A DNA stretch of 14,699 nucleotides from Methylophaga sp. (GCA_013139345.1 WTAY01000135.1:1-14699); one strand, 5' to 3'. Shown: positions 1-6,546, counted from the stretch's first letter. Translations and numbers: made by a program. Notes: generated by a model not told the origin, from the letters alone.

Positions 1-3
1 CTT

Positions 4-83
4 CGTCATTCCCATGAAAATGGGAATCCATGGGCAGTGAAAATAACCACTATCGTTGGATCCCCGTTTTCACGGGGATGACG
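4..83. repeat. Paired palindromic intergenic repeat (REP/MITE-like)
   Basis: Two 27-base arms at 4-30 and 57-83 are inverted copies of each other, matching at 23 of 27 positions. Each arm is itself a hairpin with a perfect 7-bp stem (9-15 with 20-26, and 62-68 with 73-79). The four differences between arms form two base pairs of the inner stem, changed on both sides, so each hairpin is kept. The outer ends read CGTCAT and ATGACG. Dispersed repeats of this type (GTCATTCCC...GGGAATCCA) are common between genes in many proteobacteria. It lies just past the 3' end of the RIO kinase gene and could act on that mRNA's end, but there is no T-tract to support a terminator. Confidence 0.75.
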
Positions 84-169
84 AGCTTTATTAAATTAAC
101 TGCATCTTCAATGATAATGGGTATATATGGAGCTTAGGGCTAAAATAAAATCGGTACGACAGTGAAGTG

Positions 170-1021
170 TTAATCATCCTCTTCACGTAACCGTAGTTGC
201 CGTTCTTGTTCTTCGGCTAAGATTGATTTAATCTCAAGCATGACACCATCAACATCCGCTGCTTGCGTATTTTCTTCAAAATAGCCAGTGAGCTCAGTAT
301 CTGGCTGTAGTTCGCCATTCTCAAAAAGTGCCCATATTTCTTTGTCATATCGACTGTTGAGTAGTTCTGGTGCGTATTGAGCATAGTAACGCGTTACATT
401 TCGCACATCTCGTTCTAACATTGATTGAGCATTGTTATTCGCGGCGGCATTCACCGCTTGAGGAAGGTCAATAATTACTGGGCCATTTTCATCGACGAGA
501 ACATTAAACTCTGACAAATCACCATGCACAATCCCTGCACAGAGCATTTTCATAACAGAGTACATCAGGATTAAATGATCTTCCCGTGCTTGCTCGGCAG
601 ACATTGAGATATCGTTAAGGCGAGGGGCTACTTGCCCATCCGCATCAGTGATTAACTCCATCAATAACACACCATTAAGACAATCATAGGGTTGAGGAAC
701 TCGGATACCTGCACCCGCGAGAAGGTAGAGCGCATCGACTTCGGCATTCTGCCATGTTTCTTCTTGTTGCTTACGGCCAAACTTAGAGCCTTTTTCCATG
801 GCTCGGCCTCGACGACTATTACGAACCTTTCGCCCTTCCTGATACTGCACTGCCTTTTTGAAGCTACGCTTAACAGCATCTTTATAGACTTTGGCACAGC
901 GTAGCTCAGAACCGCATCTAACAATATAGACATCGGCCTCTTTGCCGCTCATTAATCGTCTGACAACATCATCGACTAAGCCATCCTCAATAAGAGGCTG
1001 AATTTGTTTTGGTATCTTCAT
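170..1021 (-). CDS. RIO-family atypical serine/threonine protein kinase
   Basis: A 283-residue cytoplasmic protein kinase-like ATPase of the RIO family. Visible motifs in order: flexible nucleotide loop SGKEADVY (25-32), ATP-binding lysine in CAKVYK (Lys44), basic stretch 51-84, catalytic loop HGDLSEFNVLV (166-176, Asp168 and Asn173), and metal-binding IDLPQ (184-188, Asp185). All catalytic residues are present, so it should be active. Archaeal and eukaryotic RIO proteins act in small-subunit ribosome maturation; the role of gammaproteobacterial members is not settled, and I infer only a link to ribosome or RNA metabolism from the family. The N-terminus MKIPKQIQPL is how these proteins normally begin, which supports the ATG at 1021. 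There is no recognisable Shine-Dalgarno: the ATG lies only 3 bases from a tRNA-derived repeat, so the leader is unusual. The acidic, glutamate-rich tail is intact. Confidence 0.9.
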   Translation of the reverse strand: MKIPKQIQPLIEDGLVDDVVRRLMSGKEADVYIVRCGSELRCAKVYKDAVKRSFKKAVQYQEGRKVRNSRRGRAMEKGSKFGRKQQEETWQNAEVDALYLLAGAGIRVPQPYDCLNGVLLMELITDADGQVAPRLNDISMSAEQAREDHLILMYSVMKMLCAGIVHGDLSEFNVLVDENGPVIIDLPQAVNAAANNNAQSMLERDVRNVTRYYAQYAPELLNSRYDKEIWALFENGELQPDTELTGYFEENTQAADVDGVMLEIKSILAEEQERQLRLREEDD

Positions 1022-1024
1022 TCG

Positions 1025-1053
1025 TATTTTGGTACCTAGGGTTGGAATAGAAC
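1025..1053 (-). repeat. Displaced copy of tRNA-Leu 3' end (putative att site)
   Basis: Positions 1025-1053 match 1552-1580, the 3' end of the intact tRNA-Leu plus 5 flanking bases, at 26 of 29 positions in the same orientation, including an unbroken 17-base match. The copy covers the acceptor strand with CCA, the T-stem strand and part of the T-loop. Similarity stops there; the bases beyond 1053 do not resemble the rest of the tRNA. This is the pattern left when an element integrates into a tRNA gene 3' end: the intact tRNA on one side and a partial copy on the other. The offset between the copies is 527 bp. A decayed tandem tRNA copy is the alternative. Confidence 0.65.
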
Positions 1054-1145
1054 TCTAGATAGGACGTTCTTTAGAGTGTCACCTAGTAGTCTATACTTTC
1101 TGAGAATGCGTAGGTAAGTATATGCAGCTTATGTCTAATATTATT

Positions 1146-1415
1146 TTATTTTTTCCGGAGAGCTTTTATTTCTTCAATGGTCAGGAATGATAACCTAGAT
1201 TTTCTACGATCCTTTTGGCGACGTTCACCTAATCTGAGGGGGATTAAAGCCTGATTATCAACCTTACGTAATTGTCTTATTTTTTCTATCGAGGCAAAGA
1301 TTGGCCTGCCTTGTCTTCGCTCGTTACCGCGTCTTTCTGATTGTCTTCGGGGAACTGCTTCATATTCAATATTATTTTCATCAAAGCCTAATGTTGGCTT
1401 CCTTGTCACTTTCAA
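1146..1415 (-). CDS. Small basic protein of two tandem repeats, function unknown
   Basis: I do not recognise this 89-residue protein. Its structure is clear: residues 22-51 and 59-88 are two copies of one unit, identical at 15 of 30 positions without gaps. Each unit is a basic segment of form ERRxxxRRxxR followed by FxxIExIxxLRK, which would suit an amphipathic helix. There is no signal peptide or membrane segment, and it is strongly basic, so nucleic-acid or ribosome binding is possible but only inferred. The start is a TTG at 1413-1415, with GGAG 10 bases upstream; a GTG two codons later is the alternative. The preserved repeat across two frameshift-free copies argues that it is coding. It lies in the short segment between tRNA-Leu and the displaced tRNA 3' end, so it may be mobile-element cargo. 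Confidence 0.6.
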   Translation of the reverse strand: MKVTRKPTLGFDENNIEYEAVPRRQSERRGNERRQGRPIFASIEKIRQLRKVDNQALIPLRLGERRQKDRRKSRLSFLTIEEIKALRKK

Positions 1416-1514
1416 TTAATCTCAACTCCAGAACTATAAAATTGGAAACGCAAACTATTTAGCAGGCCATGAGGATCGGCAGCGGGCTAATAACATGGAT
1501 AAAATTTAACCAAT

Positions 1515-1546
1515 AAAAAAGCCTCAGTAGAATAAACTACTGAGGC
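1515..1546 (-). terminator. Rho-independent terminator of tRNA-Leu
   Basis: A perfect 10-bp stem (1521-1530 with 1537-1546) with a 6-base loop is followed on the minus strand by six T residues (A-run at 1515-1520 on the plus strand). It starts 10 bases after the CCA end of tRNA-Leu, so it ends that transcript. It would also shield the small ORF downstream from tRNA transcription, meaning that ORF needs its own promoter. Confidence 0.85.
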
Positions 1547-1556
1547 TTTCATATTT

Positions 1557-1643
1557 TGGTACCTAGGGCCGGAATCGAACCGGCACGGCCGTGAAGCCGA
1601 GGGATTTTAAGTCCCTTGTGTCTACCAATTTCACCACCCAGGC
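1557..1643 (-). tRNA. tRNA-Leu(TAA)
   Basis: An 87-base type II tRNA with a long variable arm. It begins GCCTGGG at 1643 and ends in an encoded CCA at 1557-1559. The acceptor stem closes with two G-U pairs (first and fifth). The anticodon loop CTTAAAA gives anticodon TAA, decoding UUA (and UUG by wobble). The T-arm contains GGTTCGATTCC. It is identical in form to the usual gammaproteobacterial tRNA-Leu(UAA). Its 3' end is duplicated at 1025-1053. Confidence 0.97.
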
Positions 1644-1651
1644 ATCCAGCT

Positions 1652-1681
1652 ATTATAACCGAGGTTATTTATACTTTTCAA
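1652..1681 (-). promoter_or_regulatory. tRNA-Leu promoter
   Basis: On the minus strand, TTGAAA (1681-1676) and a perfect TATAAT (1657-1652) are separated by 18 bases. Transcription would start near 1645-1646, only 2-3 bases before the mature tRNA 5' end at 1643, so the 5' leader should be very short. Confidence 0.75.
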
Positions 1682-1921
1682 AGTTTTTTATATTAATTGT
1701 GTGGAACGTGATCGTTTTATTCGTTGGGAGTACTGTAGAGGCTCGACTGCAGTGTAGTCGAGAGCGACAACTAAAGCGCTTCTGTATTGTTTTTATTAAG
1801 AATATTGAGAAGTGATGACTTTGCTACCCCCTATTAGGATGCAAGAAAGCATGACATTTAATTATTTTATTATTGTCGCCACTTTATGCTCGGGCTTGCT
1901 TGCTTGCGGGTGGTGCGAGTT

Positions 1922-1959
1922 TAAGTCTCTTACTCACCCGACTCCGAGTAAGAGACTTA
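1922..1959. repeat. Perfect 14-bp hairpin downstream of hemN
   Basis: Bases 1922-1935 pair perfectly with 1946-1959 around a 10-base loop. Neither side has a T-tract, so it is not a classical intrinsic terminator. Lying 33 bases past the hemN stop codon, it may stabilise the hemN mRNA 3' end or be part of a Rho-dependent end. The loop segment ACCCG (1936-1940) is complementary to CGGGT (1907-1911), which would permit a pseudoknot. Confidence 0.6.
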
Positions 1960-1991
1960 GCTTTGTGAACCATTCAATCCTATTTCAGGCT

Positions 1992-3374
1992 TTAGATTAC
2001 TTTTGAAAAGTGCTGGGCCATTTTTTGTTGCATATAAAAATCAAATACCATGCAGATATTACGAATAAGTAGGTGGCCTGCCGGTAACACTTCAATCATT
2101 TTCTCGTTATAACGAAGTAGACCATCTTGTGAAAATTGTTCTAACTGGGGTAGAACGTCGGCGAAATAGTCGGAAAATGTAATGTTTAGTTCTTTTTCTA
2201 TTGCAACAATATCAAGTGAGAAGTGGCAAATTAATCGAGTTATAACGACTCGACGAATTTTGTCATCATCATTAAGTGCAAAACCTCTAAACACCGGTAA
2301 TTCATTGTTGTTGATGCTGTTTGCATACTCTTCTAGAGTACGTTGATTCTGAGAGTATGAATCTCCCACACTACCGATAGAGGTTACACCCAGACCAATT
2401 AAGTCACATTCTGAATGGGTTGAGTAACCTTGGAAGTTTCTATAAAGTTTGTTTTCGCGTTGAGCGATGGCGAGGTCGTCATCGGGTTTCGCAAAATGAT
2501 CCATGCCAATATAAATGTAGCCAGCTTCTGTGAGCTGCTCGATAGAACGTTGTAATATTTCGAGCTTAACTTCTGGAGGAGGTAAGTCTTCACTCTTCAT
2601 TTGACGTTGAACTTTAAAGCGTTCTGGCATATGAGCATAGTTAAATACTGATAGGCGGTCGGGTTCAACAGCAATAACTTTATCTAGGGTTTCTGCAAAG
2701 CTATCCGGTGTTTGATGTGGAAGCCCATAAATGAGATCTAGGCTTACTGAGCGAAATCCTGTGCTACGGGCTGCATCAATTACAGCGAATGTTTCTTCTT
2801 CACTTTGAATACGGTTGACTGCTTTTTGAACCTTAGGGTTAAAATCTTGCACGCCTAAACTTATGCGATTAAAGCCAATATCACGTAAAACATGAATGGT
2901 TTCTGCATCAGCTTCACGAGGATCAATTTCGATTGAGTATTCGCCAATACTATCGTCAGCTAAGTTGAAATGCTGGCGTGTCACAGCCATTAGTTCACGC
3001 ATTTGATCATGGCTAAGAAAGGTCGGGGTGCCGCCGCCCCAGTGAAGTTGTTCAACAACACGGTTTGAATCGAATAATGCGGCTTGCATCGCAATTTCTT
3101 TATGTAAATTAGCTAAGTAGGGTTCTGAGTGTTTACGGTTTTTGGTGATGATTTTATTACATGCACAGTAAAAACAAACGGTGTCACAAAAGGGCAGGTG
3201 GAAGTATAGCGATAGTGGGCCGCCACGTTGGTTTGATAGGGCAACGTGTTCTTTGTAACTCTCAGGGCCGAAGTTTTCATTGAATTCAACAGCCGTCGGA
3301 TAGGATGTGTAACGAGGACCTGCCTTGTCGTATCGCTTGATGAGATCAAGGTCAAAAGTAACTGTTTGTTCCAA
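1992..3374 (-). CDS. hemN: Oxygen-independent coproporphyrinogen III oxidase (radical SAM)
   Basis: A 460-residue cytoplasmic enzyme that converts coproporphyrinogen III to protoporphyrinogen IX without oxygen, using S-adenosylmethionine and a 4Fe-4S cluster. Residues 20-28 read PRYTSYPTA, a hallmark of true HemN. The radical SAM cluster motif is CDTVCFYCAC (Cys63, Cys67, Cys70 for the cluster, then Cys72), followed by GGGTP (113-117). The length is close to E. coli HemN (457) and similarity runs to the C-terminal SRVI-like end (SKVI), so this is not the shorter HemW paralogue. The start is TTG at 3372-3374: an in-frame TAG lies 15 bases upstream, the next methionine is residue 96, and AGGA sits about 10 bases before it. 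An FNR-type site and a perfect -10 lie upstream, fitting induction at low oxygen. HemF at 7333-8253 is its aerobic counterpart. Confidence 0.97.
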   Translation of the reverse strand: MEQTVTFDLDLIKRYDKAGPRYTSYPTAVEFNENFGPESYKEHVALSNQRGGPLSLYFHLPFCDTVCFYCACNKIITKNRKHSEPYLANLHKEIAMQAALFDSNRVVEQLHWGGGTPTFLSHDQMRELMAVTRQHFNLADDSIGEYSIEIDPREADAETIHVLRDIGFNRISLGVQDFNPKVQKAVNRIQSEEETFAVIDAARSTGFRSVSLDLIYGLPHQTPDSFAETLDKVIAVEPDRLSVFNYAHMPERFKVQRQMKSEDLPPPEVKLEILQRSIEQLTEAGYIYIGMDHFAKPDDDLAIAQRENKLYRNFQGYSTHSECDLIGLGVTSIGSVGDSYSQNQRTLEEYANSINNNELPVFRGFALNDDDKIRRVVITRLICHFSLDIVAIEKELNITFSDYFADVLPQLEQFSQDGLLRYNEKMIEVLPAGHLLIRNICMVFDFYMQQKMAQHFSKVI

Positions 3375-3414
3375 AGTTATATATTCCTAAAGCGGGTAGA
3401 TGTTTGATTCGATC

Positions 3415-3420
3415 ATTATA
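3415..3420 (-). promoter_or_regulatory. -10 element of the hemN promoter
   Basis: A perfect TATAAT on the minus strand. The -35 region at normal spacing is poor (GCGATG), as expected for an activator-dependent promoter. The predicted start near 3408 gives a leader of about 33 bases before the TTG and places the FNR-type site at roughly -60. Confidence 0.6.
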
Positions 3421-3460
3421 GCCCGCTCAGAGATCAGCATCGCTTGAATTTGAGATGATC

Positions 3461-3474
3461 TTGATTTAGATCAT
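3461..3474 (-). promoter_or_regulatory. FNR/Anr-type binding site upstream of hemN
   Basis: TTGATTTAGATCAT matches the FNR consensus TTGAT-N4-ATCAA at 9 of 10 defined positions. It is centred about 93 bases before the hemN start and about 60 bases before the predicted transcription start, the position used by class I FNR activation. hemN is a known FNR/Anr target in other proteobacteria. The site overlaps the stop codon of the LOG-family gene. Confidence 0.65.
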
Positions 3475-4142
3475 ACTGTGAATCGATGTTCCTGCTCAGG
3501 ATATTCACGTAAATGTTCGTGATGAGACTGAATAATAGGTAGAATTTCTTCGGGTGAATCTACTATATAGAAGAGGTCTAAATCTTCTTTGGCAATACAG
3601 CCTAACTCAAGCACTTCTTCTTTTAACCAATCAATCAATCCCTTCCAGAATGTTGAGCCGTATAAGATAACGGGGAAGTGACGAATTTTTTGTGTTTGTA
3701 TTAATGTGAGTGCTTCAAAGAACTCATCGAGCGTGCCAAACCCACCTGGGAAAACAACATAGCCCATTGAATATTTAACGAACATGAGTTTGCGGACAAA
3801 GAAATATCTAAATGTCAGGCTAATATCTTGGGCAAGGTTTGGGGATTGTTCATGAGGTAGTGCGATATTTAAACCAATAGATAGGCCGCCTTGTTGAAAG
3901 GCACCTTTATTAGCCGCTTCCATAATACTTGGTCCACCACCACTAATGACAGAGTATTTTGCATGAGACAGGTTATGGGCAACTGTGATGGCATCTTGAT
4001 AATAGGGTGACGTTGTCGGTAACCGTGCACTACCAAAGATGGAGACTGCTGGACCAAGATTGTTAAGGGTCTCTATTCCGTCGATAAGTTCTGCTTGGAT
4101 ACGAAATACGCGCCATGCTTCTGAGGTTTTTAGATCTTCCAT
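3471..4142 (-). CDS. LOG-family protein (TIGR00730-type nucleotide hydrolase)
   Basis: A 223-residue Rossmann-fold protein of the LOG/'lysine decarboxylase-like' family; the decarboxylase name is a historical misannotation. Members cleave the N-glycosidic bond of nucleoside 5'-monophosphates (AMP or cytokinin ribotides) to a base and ribose 5-phosphate. Visible motifs: FGSAR (36-40), SGGGPSIMEAANKGA (67-81), RK (117-118), and the signature PGGFGTLDE (132-140). The GGGPSIMEAANKGA form belongs to the larger bacterial LOG subgroup and not to the short plant-like one; true substrate is not deducible. The start ATG at 4142 is preceded by a weak purine-rich stretch. hemN follows on the same strand after 96 bases but has its own promoter. 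It diverges from purD. Confidence 0.88.
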   Translation of the reverse strand: MEDLKTSEAWRVFRIQAELIDGIETLNNLGPAVSIFGSARLPTTSPYYQDAITVAHNLSHAKYSVISGGGPSIMEAANKGAFQQGGLSIGLNIALPHEQSPNLAQDISLTFRYFFVRKLMFVKYSMGYVVFPGGFGTLDEFFEALTLIQTQKIRHFPVILYGSTFWKGLIDWLKEEVLELGCIAKEDLDLFYIVDSPEEILPIIQSHHEHLREYPEQEHRFTV

Positions 4143-4175
4143 GCTTCGCTCTTTTTATTTGTGTTAGTAACAATG

Positions 4176-4204
4176 AAGATAAAGAAAACCGTCACGTATT
4201 GCAA
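4176..4204 (-). promoter_or_regulatory. Candidate promoter of the LOG-family gene
   Basis: On the minus strand TTGCAA (4204-4199) and TATCTT (4181-4176) are 17 bases apart, each matching its consensus at 4 of 6 positions. Transcription would begin near 4169, giving a leader of about 27 bases. I found no equally good promoter for purD in the rest of the 184-base divergent gap, nor a PurR-type operator. Confidence 0.35.
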
Positions 4205-4326
4205 ATAGTGACAAAAAGTCGCCAACATCATTGTATTAATTAAGAGTTCGTTACGATACATCAATTCAGTTATCGCGTTATCTGAGGTATCATGGTGGAT
4301 TATATTGATTCTTTTGGTGCATTTTT

Positions 4327-5616
4327 ATGAAGGTTTTGGTCATTGGTGGTGGTGGTCGCGAACATGCTTTGGCATGGAAGTTAATTAAATCGCCACGCTG
4401 TTCTCAGGTTTTTGTGGCTCCTGGTAACCCAGGAAGCATGAGCGAAGAAGGTATTGAGAATGTTGATATTGCTGTTGAAGATACGGATGCGTTAGTTGCT
4501 TTTGCAAAAGAGAATAACATTGGTCTAACCGTCGTTGGCCCTGAAGTACCATTAGTTTTAGGTGTGGTTGATGCATTTGAAAAAGCGGAACTACGTTGTT
4601 TTGGCCCTTCTCAAGATGCCGCTCAGTTAGAAGCATCAAAGAGCTTTACCAAAGACTTCTTAGCGCGCCATAAGATCCCAACAGCGGATTATGATGTGTT
4701 TACAGAAGTTGCACCTGCTATTGAATACATCAAAAAACAAGGTGCCCCAATTGTTGTTAAAGCCGATGGTTTAGCCGCAGGTAAGGGTGTTATTGTTGCA
4801 ATGACAGAACAACACGCAATTGATGCTGTTGAAGATATGTTATCTGGTAATGCCTTTGGTGATGCTGGTAGTCGCGTAGTTATTGAAGAATTCATGACGG
4901 GCGAAGAAGCAAGTTTTATCGTCATGGTTGATGGCAAGAATATTTTGCCACTCGCAACATCACAAGATCACAAAGCGCGCGATAATGGCGACCAAGGGCC
5001 AAACACAGGTGGAATGGGGGCTTATTCTCCTGCACCTGTTGTTACCGCTGAAGTACATGATCGGATTATGGCAGAGGTTATTGTGCCAACTGTTGAAGGT
5101 ATGGCTGCAGATGGCCGACCTTATACCGGTTTCTTATATGCTGGCTTGATGATCAATGAAGAAGGTGCGCCTCGTGTTGTTGAATATAACTGCCGGTTTG
5201 GTGATCCTGAAACACAGCCAATTATGATGCGCTTACAGTCTGATTTAATTGAACTGTGTGAAGCAGCACTTGATGGCAAATTAGATACGGCAGAAGCAAA
5301 ATGGGATTCTCGTGCAGCTGTAGGTGTTGTGTTAGCTGCTGGTGGTTATCCTGATGCGTATCAAAAAGGCGATGAAATCTCTGGCCTTGATAGCTGTGAT
5401 AGTGCTGATACCAAAGTCTTTCATGCTGGCACAGCCCTAAAAGATGGTAAGGTAGTCACTTTTGGCGGTCGTGTTTTATGTGCAACGGCATTGGGTGATA
5501 CTGTTCGTGATGCACAACGCAAAGCCTATGAAACACTCAGTAAGGTTGATTGGAATAATAAGTATTACCGTACTGACATTGCCTATCGAGCTATTGAAAG
5601 AGAAGAAGCGAAATAA
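4327..5616 (+). CDS. purD: Phosphoribosylamine-glycine ligase (GAR synthetase)
   Basis: A 429-residue ATP-grasp enzyme catalysing the second step of purine synthesis: 5-phosphoribosylamine + glycine + ATP to glycinamide ribonucleotide. It has the full family length. N-terminal GGGGREHALAWKL (7-19) is the family opening and fixes the ATG start. The ATP-grasp domain shows VVKADGLAAGKGV (143-155), DHKARDNGDQGPNTGGMGAY (214-233, the PurD signature) and YNCRFGDPETQ (287-297, metal-binding). The ribosome binding site is weak (GGTG, 7 bases before the ATG). In many gammaproteobacteria purD follows purH; here purH is absent and a divergent LOG gene takes the upstream side, while prk follows after 31 bases on the same strand, suggesting a purD-prk transcript. 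Confidence 0.97.
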   Translation: MKVLVIGGGGREHALAWKLIKSPRCSQVFVAPGNPGSMSEEGIENVDIAVEDTDALVAFAKENNIGLTVVGPEVPLVLGVVDAFEKAELRCFGPSQDAAQLEASKSFTKDFLARHKIPTADYDVFTEVAPAIEYIKKQGAPIVVKADGLAAGKGVIVAMTEQHAIDAVEDMLSGNAFGDAGSRVVIEEFMTGEEASFIVMVDGKNILPLATSQDHKARDNGDQGPNTGGMGAYSPAPVVTAEVHDRIMAEVIVPTVEGMAADGRPYTGFLYAGLMINEEGAPRVVEYNCRFGDPETQPIMMRLQSDLIELCEAALDGKLDTAEAKWDSRAAVGVVLAAGGYPDAYQKGDEISGLDSCDSADTKVFHAGTALKDGKVVTFGGRVLCATALGDTVRDAQRKAYETLSKVDWNNKYYRTDIAYRAIEREEAK

Positions 5617-5647
5617 TTCTAACATTAAGATTTAAGGAGTAAGGCTA

Positions 5648-6520
5648 ATGTCTGTCGCTCATCCGATTATTGCTGTCACTGGTTCATCTGGTGCAGGAAC
5701 ATCAACTGTTAAGCATGCCTTTGAAGATATTTTCCGCCGCGGCGGGATAAAACCTGTTGTTGTTGAAGGTGATAGCTTTCACAAATATGATCGTGTGGGA
5801 ATGCGAGCAGCGGTAGCTGAAGCTGCCGAAAGGGGAGAAATCCTTACTCACTTTGGACCTGATGGTAACTGTTTAGATGGTTTGGAGCGTTTATTCCAGA
5901 ACTACTCTGAGACAGGTAAAGGTGAAAGACGCTTCTACATTCATAGTGATGCAGAGGGAATTCCTTTTAATCAACCTGCTGGTACATTTACCCCTTGGGA
6001 AGAAATTGACGGCAATAGTGATTTGTTGTTTTATGAGGGACTTCACGGCGGGATCGTGACAGATGATGTCAATATCGCACAATTTACTGATTTGATGATT
6101 GGTGTTGTTCCCGTTATCAACTTAGAGTGGATTCAGAAAATTAAACGTGATTGCTCAAACCGTGGTTATTCTTCGGAAGCAGTTGTAGATATTATTTTGA
6201 AACGTATGCCTGATTATATTAATCACATTACACCTCAATTCTCTCGTACACATATCAACTTCCAACGTGTACCTTTGATTGATACTTCAAATCCATTTGT
6301 AATGCGTGAAATCCCAACACCCGATGAAAGTTTGGTTGTCATTCGATTTAAAGAGCCTGCAATGGCAGATTTCCCATATTATTTAAGTATGTTGAAAGAT
6401 TCATTTATGTCTCGCCCAAATAACCTTGTTATACCTGCTGTAAAAATGGGCTTAGCGATGGAAGTGATTTTGACACCATTTATTGAAGAGATGATGATTA
6501 AAAAGCGCCAACGTGGCTAA
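5648..6520 (+). CDS. prk: Phosphoribulokinase, class I (proteobacterial type)
   Basis: A 290-residue kinase that phosphorylates ribulose 5-phosphate to ribulose 1,5-bisphosphate, the acceptor for CO2 in the Calvin cycle. P-loop GSSGAGTST (12-20), catalytic base Asp42 in GDSFH (41-45), YEGLHGG (129-135, Walker B-like glutamate) and KRDCSNRG (166-173, with the Arg/Asp/Arg set at 167, 168, 172) are all intact, matching the Rhodobacter enzyme with an offset of about one. The length is typical of octameric class I PRK. Several segments, such as EGDSFHKYDR and GETGKG-like ETGKGERR, fall between the autotrophic enzymes and the PrkB form kept by heterotrophs such as E. coli, so CO2 fixation cannot be concluded. 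A strong AAGGAG lies 8 bases before the ATG. It follows purD by 31 bases; no RuBisCO or cbbR gene is in view. Confidence 0.95.
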   Translation: MSVAHPIIAVTGSSGAGTSTVKHAFEDIFRRGGIKPVVVEGDSFHKYDRVGMRAAVAEAAERGEILTHFGPDGNCLDGLERLFQNYSETGKGERRFYIHSDAEGIPFNQPAGTFTPWEEIDGNSDLLFYEGLHGGIVTDDVNIAQFTDLMIGVVPVINLEWIQKIKRDCSNRGYSSEAVVDIILKRMPDYINHITPQFSRTHINFQRVPLIDTSNPFVMREIPTPDESLVVIRFKEPAMADFPYYLSMLKDSFMSRPNNLVIPAVKMGLAMEVILTPFIEEMMIKKRQRG

Positions 6521-6546
6521 TTTTGATTCTATCTTCGGTTAAATAG

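Larger units (their letters stand above)
1644..1991. other. Non-coding stretch between tRNA-Leu and hemN
   Basis: Apart from the tRNA promoter at its left end, I see no supportable gene here; the short plus-strand frames overlap the tRNA and lack conserved features. It holds a 7-bp hairpin (1742-1748 with 1756-1762), three tandem TTGC units around 1895-1907, and a long hairpin at 1922-1959. hemN transcription runs into it from the right, so it carries the hemN mRNA 3' end. Confidence 0.6.

Noticed and set aside
1591..2006. Two plus-strand frames (1591-1815 and 1812-2006) filling the tRNA-hemN gap
   Set aside because: The first begins inside tRNA-Leu antisense, the second runs into the end of hemN; neither has a ribosome site or recognisable domain, and the second spans the 14-bp hairpin.
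4327..5616. PurR-type operator before purD
   Set aside because: I looked in 4143-4326 for an ACGCAAAC-GTTTGCGT-like palindrome and saw none; a partial GCAAA near 4201 lacks the other half.
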